Source: Rhynochetos jubatus
Lineage: Eukaryota; Chordata; Aves; Eurypygiformes; Rhynochetidae
Assembly: GCA_027574665.1 (NCBI GenBank)
Contig: CM050650.1
Span: 55,535,304 to 55,599,303 of the forward strand
Reading direction: 5' to 3'
Length of the DNA stretch: 64,000 bases
Below the pieces are notes generated by a model, which worked only from the letters and a program-made list of their open reading frames with translations, made no database searches and was not told the DNA's origin. Shown in pieces: positions 25,301-37,300 of the stretch (within the stretch, counting starts at the first letter, position 1; every line of letters starts with the position of its first letter). The position numbers were made by a program, and so were the translations under genes.

Positions 25301-28300
25301 GTTCCTCCACCTTCTGTCTAGATTGCGTGTAGCCTGCTGGATGGAGTCACACTCTGCTTCTGTGGCACAAGCATCACAGTCATGAAGAAGCACTTCACAC
25401 AGATTGAGAACAGATGCCACTCCAGTGCTGTGTTTCTCTATGTCCCTCTGAAGTTCCTGCAGGTGAAGAAATTAATTCTTAAGACAAATTGCAAAACATG
25501 CATAAATGCAAATGCATTTATCTTCTACTTATTAAAAAAAATTAATAAGCTTGCAAACAGGAGAAAAGCATTCAATGAATACCTATTAAGAGACCGCATC
25601 TGCGCAAGTGGTGTTGCAACGTTATCAATGAGGCCAGGAGAGCCTGGCAGCATGCACAGCTCTCCCAGGGACTATGAATACCAAACCATCACCTGGTACA
25701 AACTGCCAGAGCTCTGTATGCTCAGCTGAGCATCTTTCATGTACATTTAATCAACATCACCAATAAAAGGTGGAATTATTCCCAGCCTTTTCCCATTATC
25801 ACAGAGAATGTAGAACAGAAGTTAGTAAGAGAAGTGTGAAAAGAAAATACGTTCTTATCTACAGTGAGGGTTTGGTGGATGTACCCTTAGTGAACCTACT
25901 CTTCTCCAGGTGAGCTAGCTGCAAAGTGACACATTTGACATGGAGATCGGCAGCAGCACATATTGAACATCTCTAGTAGGAATTTTTATTTCCTTCAACT
26001 TTCCAATTCTACAGCATTTTCTTTGGAAACGGAAAATTCAGGACAGCCAAAGAAAACCCACTTACACTGTCTTAGCACTTATTATATGTGATCAGTATTA
26101 TTTCTTCTGTCAGTTTCTTGGTTGTAATGACTTGTTCTACCTTGATGATAATGTTTCATCTTGAAGCAATGTTGCAGTTTCAGTTTTGAACTACAGATTC
26201 AAGTTAAGACAAGCCACAAAAGTAATTGGCTACTGCTGTGGGATCAGTGCAAGGAAAAGAAACTACGCTTGACTTCTGCCTGTATTTGCAATGAATCATC
26301 AGAACATTAGATGCAAAAATCAGGATGGACAGCAACAAAACCAAGACAACTAATTCCAGCAGTGACAAAGAAGTATTAATGTGACTACACCAAAAAGTGA
26401 CATATTGCATCTAGAATACTATGTTCATTTCTGATTTAGATGTAGAAAAGAACTGTGACAATTAGAGATGTGGAAGTTTATTTAAGAAAACAAGAACTCA
26501 GCAGCTTCAGGATGAGCAGAGATAAACTGCTCTTTATAATTTTGGTAGTGAAGCTAGTGAAATAGAATATAGTGTCAACATATTGTGTCTACATACATTT
26601 AAGGTCTAACTAGAAAAACTTTTCTTATAGCTAGCAATATGATGTTCTGAAAATGCCTGCCAGCAGGAAATGAGATCTAAATGCAGACTCTAAAAACCTC
26701 AGCAAATTTGAAATGGAGCAAGGTCATCTTGTATCAGCCGTCTGATTTGGTTGTTTGTGATAACTGGGGTTGGACGCAATGAAGTAATCTATTTCCTCTT
26801 CTCATCTATGAAACGGAAAGCTGTTTTGTGAACATCTACATGAGACAATCAAGTGGAAAATCACAATGTTTTCCCCCTCAATGCTGGCACTTTCACTTGC
26901 CTGGAAAATACTTGGACATTGTGATGTCCAAGTGCTTATTCTTCTTTCTACCCATCCTGAAATGTTATATAAGGGTGGATACTATAAAAAGATGCAATAC
27001 TCTATGAAACACTCCAGACCAGCTATGAGACTCGAGATTAAGCAGGTTCAGGTAACACAATCTCCTCTCTGCTGTTTTGGAGTAGAGCAGTAGTGAGAAC
27101 TGCCAGTTAGTGGTTTTGAGGATTCTTAAGAATTAAACTTTTTTATTCACCTACAGAACCTTTCTACAAGCAACGTCAACACTGTTTTTCCTTCACAGCC
27201 TTACATTTATTTCCCAGATTTTAAAATTTTCCATGTTTATCAGAGAACATTTAGCCTTTGGGTTAGTTCACAAAGGAGCATCACTTTTACACATTGTTGT
27301 CACCCACATACAGCCTTTTTTTTCCTTCGTCAACCCAAAAGTTAACACCATTTTTCCCACATTTCAAGTGGTAGCAGAATGAGAAAGTAAACCAAGTAAT
27401 CCTTGAAATGCAGTTCATGACTCGAGGAGAATACTGCAGTGAAGTTACCTCACCTTCCCCAGGATATCTAGCTTCAATTGTATCTTTAATTTCACTACAG
27501 AGCCCAGCAATCTGCAAAGCTGATTCTTGGCTGAAGCAGATGCTGATAAGTAGATAATGGAGTTACAGAAATGGAATTTGCCCCTCTTTCACAGTATAAT
27601 ATTTTTAATGTAATTTTGTGTATGAACAGGTGGTAGCAGTATGAGTAGTGAAGATAAGACCTCAGTGAAAGATCAAACATGGAAAAGAACACAAGATCAC
27701 TAATGTAAGAAGAAAGAGGGATGAAATCCTTCAGAAGATGGTCAATGTTCTGTCCTTCTGAGATGCAGTGGATAGTGACACAGCCTCCGACTAATAAATA
27801 TACTGGTTGCCATACACTGAGGGTTGGTGGTTTTTTAAAATTATTAGTATAACCATGCCTTGCAGTGTTACAAAATCAAATCACCATCAAGTTTCCAAAC
27901 ATGGCATCCTCCCAGGGTAAGATTCACCTCTATTCCTCCCCTTTGGAGTTCAAATGAAGCCACTCACACCTCTAGAGAATATCACTGCACGCTGTCACTG
28001 CATGGGGATCATCACAAGGGAAGAGCAGAAGGTAGAGATAGGCCAGTTTCCGTGCCCATAAGAAGTGGTTATAACAAACTGTGGGATGCCTGTATGGAGA
28101 TGCTAAATAAAAAACCTCAAGTATCTACTTTGTTGATAGCAATGTTGAGCCCTGCCCAGCACTTTGTTGTCTCAGAAACACTAGTCATTAGTGACACTTG
28201 TGTGTTAGAAGTTGTTATCTCCATGTAAATTACATATTAAATAAGCAATTCTGTACATCCACATAGCACATCAGGTGGGGAGCTGGCAAAATTTCTGAGG

Positions 28301-31300
28301 GGATATTTGGGCTTCAGTCCCTCACTCAGCTTAAAAGAGCAAAATGCCAGTTTGTACACTTCATTAATGAATTATCCCCAAAACATTCTCGCACACCTCT
28401 TCCCACGCATTTCTTTCTCCTCTGGAGAAACAACTCATCTCCAGTGAGGCACCAGAAAGGTATTTTTGCCAATAAACAACCAACAGGAACACAACAGAAC
28501 ACTCCTTCTCAGCAATATGCTTGTATATAAAACTGCACTGGGCAGTGAAGTGGAACAGGAGATAGTAAATCTTCTTAGGTATAACATTAGTTTTAATGCC
28601 CAAACTGGTTGACTTAACATTTTTTCTGCCCATTCCAGTGTTGGCTATTTTGTTCTAGCACTGCATAACAGCTTTGTGTGCTATAAATCAACCAGTTGTA
28701 ACTTCACATGTATAGCTCATGCAGCTTTGCGTGCAAAGTGATTATCAAACAAGCTGCAAAATAAAACTGAGTTAGAAAGATTGCTAAAAATAGTAATTTT
28801 CAAGCATGTGCAAAATTTGCAATGTCTAAAAGGTATCAGTTTTGCCTCTGGGAACAGACAATTCAAACAAACAAAAACCACAAACCCCAAATGAAAAAAA
28901 ATTGCAATAACTCATTCTGGTTACATCACTTGGTGCCTTACCTTTCTCAGAAAGGTCAATCAGCTCCTGGTGGATTCGCTGTCAAAGCCAGCAGAAGGCT
29001 CTATAAGTGACACAGTAAGTACCACTTGCCTTGATATTTACTTACATTTTCGCCTCATGCCCCCTCAGCATTGAGCTGGGTATGGGCAGCCCAAGGACAC
29101 GCTACTTTGGTTCTCCCCATGTCATCGTGCACCTGATAAGTGTGTAGTGTTTTACCTGCTGTTCATTTAGCTTCCTTTGTATCTCCTCAGAGTCACAAGT
29201 TTCATAGACGATAGGTTTGGACAGCTCTGACTCAATGTGGGAAAGCCAAGATCTCAGGCTACTCATGTTTTTATCCAGCTGCTGCACGGCAACAAGGGTC
29301 TCCTTCAACTTCTTTACTCTGCAAAGAAAAAATTGCAGCATAAGTACACCCTGAAGGAGAATTTCCACAGTATGTTCCAGGAAGTTTTCAGAGAAACTTA
29401 ATGGCAAGTTCTGTTCTGAAGTCTTCCTTTATTATGTAACAGCAGTATATGTACAATTAGTCCTGCGTTCATAGGTTCCAGTTAAGAAAAATCAAAAGCG
29501 TACTAGTACCACACAACATTTTCAAAGCTTCTGTACCTTTTTCAGCTGAGTTAAATGTTTGTTAAGAAAGGATTTTTTTTTTTTTGCTAAATGAAGTCAC
29601 ACACACCAAAACCCCAAACCAATTTAAGTAATTTAGTTGTTTATTTGACCAATAGATGACACAAATTCTTCTTAGACTACAAATAACTTATCCATTTAAC
29701 CAGTACTGGCGGTGGAGTGCACAGAGTGAACAGGCCTTTTTCACACCCATGCTTTCTAAACATCGAACTATGTATCACACAGTGGTTTGGGTTGAAAAGG
29801 ACGTTCAAGTACCATCTAGTGCAACCCTTCTGAAATGAACAGTGAGTGACTCCTCCCATTAGGATCAGGCTGCTTAGAACCTTGTCCAACTTGACCCTGA
29901 ATACCTCCAGGGATGGGGCATCTACCTACCACCTCTCTGGCAAACCTGTTCCAGTGTGAAGACTTGTCCTTGAATAAGTAAGTTTTAAGAGAGAGAAATC
30001 CAGCTGAGAATTTAGTGAGAATTCCTGAATCCCAAGGGCTGCTTTAAGTTGTTCTTGGTCTTAGTGGACTACTTCAGATTTAAACAGATGAAATTGAAAT
30101 GTAACTGCATGGCAATTTCTAAGTAGTATTTTTCTTGAGCCCCTGACCCTGCAACAGCCATGGCCAGGAAAAGTGTGGGTTTGTGGGGTTTTGTTGTTTT
30201 GTTTTGGGGTTGGGTTTTTTTTGTTTTTAATTCAAGGGAACATTAAGCTTAGAGAGTAAGGAAAATCATCCTATCTCAGTATTTTTTTCCTTCAATCTGT
30301 TTCAACTGCAAAAATGTCTGTCAATAATTCCCTCCTTCCTATCCCCATGTATCACAACAAGCCATTAGATTATGAAATTGTTTATAAGTTTTCTTTTTCT
30401 TTTTCCTTTTATGTAGTAACACAAACAATTTGAGCAACATTCCCTTTTATGCCTCTATTGCTCTTCCACTTAATTGTTGCAACACCAGAAAGCTTTAAGA
30501 GAAGAGTGCAGCTGGGAACAGACTGACTAGATTGGGTTGAAAAACACAAGATTGCCAGATTTGTTAAACAAACAAAATTGCACCTGACCATCCTATAATT
30601 CAAACAGAGCAATTTACATTTTTTCCAGAATACTAACCAGCAAATTTATCAGGTATTTCCATATTTAAAGGAATAGTTACAACTGACCATAAAGAGTCAA
30701 ATATGGGTGTCTTTTTCTTACCAAAGCAAAATGCAGATCTTAACATCAACTTAAAAACCTTAAAAGTTAAAGATTTAAAATTTTTGCCTCATTTTAGCCT
30801 ACTCCTTAGATCACAGATGGTCAAACTGTAGAGCTTTAGCACCAAACCCGCTTAGGAACAGTTCAAATTCATCTTCCTTGCCATAGTGTCATGACCAGCC
30901 GCTACAGGGATCTGATCTGAAACAAAATCTTGCTAATTAGAAATAATCTGGCTAATCTGAAAATCTGGCTATGAAGGGACTAAAGTCAACACAATCATGC
31001 TGAAAGACTGTCCCAGTCTCCATCATCAGGTTATCCCAAAAGACAGCTATGTGTTTAGCCTTGGAGAGGTACTAGGAGAACAACCCATGTCTGGGGGCAC
31101 CATCTCCTTGCCACCTATTGTTGTGCATACAGCGCTTTGTGGGTTTGGACCAATTGCTGCTTGCTCATAGGGTAAGCAAGAAGATTGGTTGTCACTCTTC
31201 CGGCACTCACATACAGCTTTTCAGTCTCTGACATTAAGAGGAATGAAATCCTGCCCATTTTCTGCTTAGATTTCCAAGGCTGGGTGCTACTGATCTTTTG

Positions 31301-34300
31301 CAGGCACGCTGGAGTGTGAAAGGGAACAATGAATCATGTCCACTCTGTGTAGAAGCAACGTCACTTTAACGTTTGCAAGCCCAAGCTGTAGACCAGGCTC
31401 TTCTTGCTTGCAATTGTATAGTACCCTAAACTATATGCCAGATTTTGTTTACACTTTGTCTGCAACACCTGACAAAGGGGTATTTAGAAAGTGCCCTCAT
31501 TGCCTCAGGCAGACTGCATGGGAATACATCCTTGCCAGAGAAAAAAAACAACCCAGGATCAAGCAGAGTTATTGTCATAGAATCATAGAACGGTTTTGGT
31601 TGGAAGGGACCTTAAAGCCCATCTAGTTCCAACCCTCCTGGCAGGGACACCCTCCACTAGACCAGGTTGCTCAAAGCCTCATCCAGCCTGGCCTTGAACA
31701 CTTCCAGGGATGGGGCACCCACAGCTTCTCTGGGCAACATGGTCCAACCTCTCCAGTCACAGGAACCAAGTTACTTTGAAGAGAAAAAGAAAAAGAGCAC
31801 GACACTAAAAAAAAACTCTCCAACCAAAATCAAAATCTACAGCTAAACCTATCCCCCTGCCAAACTGTTGCAATTCCCTGCACACAAATTCAAAACCCAA
31901 AAAACCCAACCAAACAAAAAACCCCCAAACAAACAACAAAAAAGAAACAAAAAGAAAATGATTATTCCCTTCCTGCCCCCTGCCATTTACTTTTCACACT
32001 ACTTTTTTTGTACTGAGTCTAACCTAACAGTTTCCTTGTCAATGCAAATAAACAAGTGTTTCTATGACTATGCTGGGCTTACATTTATTGACTGAACTGC
32101 AGTAGTGTTGTGTCTCTAGCTGAAAACATACCTGCGAACAAATGATAGATATAATCCATCACGTCTTAAGAGTTTTCCATCTGAATTTTAGAAGGCAAGA
32201 TGCCTATGCTCTTTACCTTACTGTGCCTGTGTACAAATAATTACATGATGCGTGCGCAACAAAAATCTCTCTCTCTTAAAAACGTCTCTTTCTTAAAAAT
32301 GTAACAATTCACAATCATATCTTTCCATGCTAATAGCGGGGCCTGGAAGCTAATGAAACTAAAAGTTCTGCTTAGAGACAAACGCCAAATTAAAACCATT
32401 CAAGTATGTGGGATTCCTAGCTAACCGTAATGTTGCCTTTTTGAGATTTCAATTATAATGTTATATTTAACAGTTAGTTATTCCAATAATCATCTCACGC
32501 TTCTGTTGCAGCACTATGCATGTTACTGCAAGAGACTTGAGATAACTCCTCTCCTTGATAATGAAAATTCTGCATGGAAATCAAAGGGTTGGACCCCATG
32601 ACATGGTTGTTTTAAAGGTTATTTTTTATATAACACACATATCAGATTTGCTACATTTTACAAATATTTAAGACTCTCAGAAAGGAAAATACTGCCATAT
32701 TCAATTATTTGTTTTTATGGTTTACTGACAAAAACTTATCTGAAAATTTGAATGGACTTATGTTGTTTATGTTTCCATGTTCCAACTACTGTACCTTGGT
32801 TTCCCCCAAAAAGCAGCAAATTTAAAATGTTTATTTCATGTTAAGAAAAGGCAGTGGGAGAACAACATGGAGCTGAAACTAAGCACAAATCCCTTTAATT
32901 CAACTAGTCCTAAATTAGACAGCCTTATATTCCACTTAAACCTAAACAGGAACAAACCTGTAAATAGTTAACCATGCATCATATAGAATTCACAGCTACT
33001 GCATTAGTCATTTAGACAGCTGGTTACTAATATTAAACTTTAAAAGCAACATGTAAAAAGTCCATAAGAGCATGTTAGCTAAGCCTGTACAAAGACAGTA
33101 GAAATCAGAATAGTTACTTTAAAAAAAAAGTCTGTTTGGAAGAGGAGACAAAGTTTCAAGTAAAACTCAATGAAATAGTGAAAAACACTACACTATTAAA
33201 CTCAGTTTTTAAAAGATCAGCTTTAAAATAATCTTTTTATGATTAAAAAATATTTATTGTCTAAAGTACAGTACTACTGAGTACCAGGACACTAATACCA
33301 CCAGTTACATTTGCTCTTGAGGTCACACTCCCCTTTCAAAGAGTAATTTTCTAGAACTCTGAACAAAGACAGCAAAACTTCTAGAAAAGGTAATGTGAAG
33401 AGGGGAAAAAGAGAAGAAAAAAATCCAAGATAACATAGGCTGAATTCAAGTATTACATACAGTTACAAAACAGTCATTAATGTGTACAGGACAGACCAGC
33501 TTTGGTAAGTCTGAAATAGTGTCTTTACAGCCTCTCCCCTTCTCTGCCTTTCCCTTGTAGCCATGCCCCTTTGATGACACAAACAGTGAGCAGACAAATA
33601 CAAAGTCTGCTTTCTCTCATGTGTATAGATGCTCTTGTATTTAAAAACAGCAGTAAAACCAGCCTACAGTTTCTTTCAGACAGCAAAGAGATTTTACTAA
33701 GTCTGACTCAGTAACAAAAAATTATTCTGGGATCCAAAAGTACTAGCTGTAAAACAAAGTATGCTGTTATCACTGTCAATCCTTTTTAAATTGAACAGAA
33801 AACAGTAATTTCTAGCTAAGGTAGTGGTTTCTTTGTATCAACATTTCAATTAGTTTCCCAGCAAGTCAAGACTTCAGAAAGAATCATATCAATCAAAAGC
33901 AAACAAAAATAGCTGCCTGCCTTGTGATATCACAATTACAGTCTGGGAGATCTGAATCCACACTGCCGTCCTCCGCCATCCTCACAGCATGCAAGTCCTC
34001 CGCCACCACCATGAAATTTTCCAGCATTAGAAAGAAGAACTTCCACTCCAAAAGCCTGCAAACACTGTGTGTTGGGCGGGGGGAGGGAAGGGGACACACT
34101 TCTCTTTGCGGGTGAGTACTTTACAGAAAAAGTTGTGCGCCAAACAAATGTTAGCAGCCGTTGCTTGATAACATGAGACCGAATGGTGACAAGTGGTCAT
34201 GTTTCTAAATAAAACTTGCATTCATCAACATGTGCCAGACTTATCTCCAGGAATGCGGTCCGTGAGTGCTAGGGAAAGGGATGAAAACACAACAAAGCCT

Positions 34301-37300
34301 TCTTTGCAAAGCCTGAGCAGTTGCAGCAACAGCACTGCTTCCTGGCTGTAAACATCTGTAACATTTTTTTGCACCGGGCTGACAGAAAAAAATCATCTGA
34401 AAGGATGACAGTGTTCTAGAAGGACAGAAACAGAAGTCTCTGATGCAGAGACACAGCTACCTTTCTGTAGCTGTCTCTTCTGCAGTTACAGACATCCTCA
34501 GAATAGAGAGGCAATTAAAAAATACATAAGGAACCAGAATGTGAAAAAGAAGAAAAGAGACTTTTACAGGTGAATGAGAAGCTCCACCGCACAGCATAAA
34601 ATCTACATGTAAAGACTAAGGCTGGACGCATATTACCATACTATATTACTAAAGCATTTACACAGAGCACTTTCTGTTTGGTCACAGCTGTAGGAAATGA
34701 ACCACTAAGAAAAATGCTCCAGGCAGGGATGTCTGTAGCTTTGCAGAAAAGCACGCAGGCTCTAATAATTTATTAATTCTGTTAGGGATCCAGAATATGA
34801 AAAGATATATTCAACACCAGAATGATTAATCTGCATCTACCAGCTGAGTGCAGCCAAAATCATTTTACATGATACATTCCAAACTCCAAAACAGCGTAAC
34901 AAGAACGCACCCCACTATACAACACCACATTCTGAAGAGCCCCTGGAGCCTTCTAAAAATTATCTTGGGGGGTGTGAACTCTTTTGTCCAGTTGGAATTA
35001 GACATCAATACAAGTACTTTGTACATACATTAACCAACAACCCGGATTTTAAGTGCTATCAGCCTAAGCTAGCAAAATTTCCACAACCTAGCATCAAACC
35101 TCTGCACCATTTACTTCCCAACTTCAGCAATGCAACGTTCAAGCTTTGCAGAGCTTTTTTTCACTTCAGTAAGCACTGGAATGGAAAGTTATCTGTGTAA
35201 TTGCACATAATAGTGCTGAGCACACTGCCTGAGAAGGCTAAGCTGAAATTATCTGGAAGCAAAAATAAAAAAAATATTTTACATAAATCAGTTTAGAGCT
35301 AGGACTTTACACTAGGATCTGAACCCTTACCTGTCCCTACAGAGAACATTAACATCTAATACTGAATAGGCAATATAGATCTTTTAAGATGTGTTTTCCA
35401 GTTTCTGAATGCAATCACTTTTCACTCAGAACTTCCTGAAGGTACTAATTGAACATTTGTCTGAGTAGGTGTTTCAAGAGACAAACACTACAATACAGCA
35501 AATATGCTCTATATTCAACAACCAGTGATATATCACATCCTCTGAAACCAGCAGGCTCCTTGACTGTAAGGCACCAATTCCTGACTTAATTGTTCTGTAA
35601 GAAATATACAGTGCTCATTACTTGAACATGAACCATTATAAAAGGAGCTGAAGTCACCAGAATACTTCTGCTTACATAAAATTTACTGCTTCCATGCTTA
35701 CAGATTTCAGAGCAATAATGCAGTAAAACCAAAAAAGACGACAAAACAAGACAGCGAAACGAAACAAACCCTTTTGCTGCTAACAGGGCTAAATTATCAC
35801 TAATTCATATGCCATTACATCACAGAAGTGTAAAATATAAGGTATATGTACATTTTATGAAGTGCAAAATTGTGACAAAAAATATTGTCAGTAATGGGAG
35901 GGAGGCTGTAGCATGACTCAGCAGAAAGTACTGAAACAAATAAACCAGTTTCTTCACATATCAAACAAAAATCCTGTATTTCTTTAAGTTAGAAAATTGT
36001 TGTTGTATTCCTGACCTTGAGTAAAAAGGATCTTTTAGCCCAATGTGCGTACGTCTACCTGCAGTCAATCTTCACTAGTGAAATAGTAATCAGGCAGAAA
36101 CACTAAGACTTAGTTTTGGAACTGCTCTTCTCAAAATCAACAATTACAAATGCACTGCTTTGATTTCTCTGCCAAGAATCTTTTAGAAAAGTGTTTTACA
36201 TTCACAGCCAGTTTTAAGCACTCATCTTAAGTACCACAGTACTGGAGTAAGGCTCACTAAATGTGACAGCAACCAAATCCTATGTATGTCATTTGAGCAG
36301 ATAATGTTTTGAATTGATTCTTCCTGAAGAAATGAATGTCAGGTACTGTAAAGTAAAACACGGAGGTGAATTTCACAGAAATTTGTTGATGGTTAAGAAT
36401 AAATTCATTTCACAGCTAATGACAAAAAGGCAGACAATAAAAAGATTTAAAATTCACTATATCCAGCATATTAATCTGTCTAATGCAGCCAAAACAAAAC
36501 AACTGTTTTACCTGGCTGCAATGAGATCTAGAAGATGTTGCCACCTGTCATTGATCTTGCCAAGTTTGTACTCAATCTCTGATGCCTTACTCTCATGACT
36601 GGCTTTAGCAAGGCGCTCTCCCATTTCTTGAAGCTGGATTTTGTTCTTCTGGGCTACAGCAATTTCCTCTTGATAATCCTTGACAACAAAGAGCAATCAG
36701 AAGTCAGGGTACTTATTCTGAATATACATACCCTGCTCTACACTACTAAAAGGACTATACAAAAATACAAGTGAATGTTGGTTTTCTTGTGATTTGTACA
36801 ACGGAGCAACAACCTCTTAAATGTTAGATGTATTAACACAAACAATTTTATCAGAAGAATGAAAACAAAACCAAAACACGCCTTCTATAAATGTATCTGC
36901 TATAGTTAATCTCATTGCAGGCAATTCTGATTGGACACTTAGTAAAGCATCCAGATGCCTTAGATTTTTCATTCACTTATTTCTCTGGTATCCTGGGAGG
37001 TCCTACCTCAAGAAAGACAGCAAAATGCTGCACAGCAAGAGAAGAACACAAACACAGTCTTAGTCTAACGCATAACCATCAGTATATGGCAAAACCTCCA
37101 TTTCAGCTAATTCAGAATCCTCTCTGCAACGCAAAACAAATAAGTAGTCCAAGAACAGTATGTAAGGGTACATGCACTGCGCTATACCTTTTTAAGTTTC
37201 TCTATCATGTCTTCTATGAGGATGTCACCATTTTGAGAAACCCTACTTTCCATTTGTGTCAGCCACTCACAGAGCTCCTTGTTCTTCTCACTGAAGACAG

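Larger units (their letters stand above)
29319..36511 (-). other. 7.2-kb intron x18-x19 holding the nesprin-1 alpha start
   Basis: This is the largest intron in the window. It holds the alpha start exon (33921-34012), two CR1 fragments in gene orientation (29781-29960, 31575-31762), a G/T-rich tract (30177-30235) and a roughly complementary A/C-rich tract (31893-31957). The rest is AT-rich with nothing recognised. Confidence 0.6.

Noticed and set aside
27454-27511. 58-base version of the candidate cassette using the AAG|GTGAGG donor
   Set aside because: As a productive exon it would frameshift x20 to an early stop; kept only as a possible poison variant of the 63-base candidate.
28364-28633. 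Minus-strand open stretch of 89 codons in the x19-x20 intron
   Set aside because: No recognisable domain and no convincing acceptor/donor pair in phase; splicing it in would have no support from the family sequence.
33921-34099. Start of the alpha isoform at the far-upstream Met near 34099 rather than 34012
   Set aside because: The intervening residues are encoded by the C-rich tract and do not look conserved; MVVAEDL matches the known isoform start.
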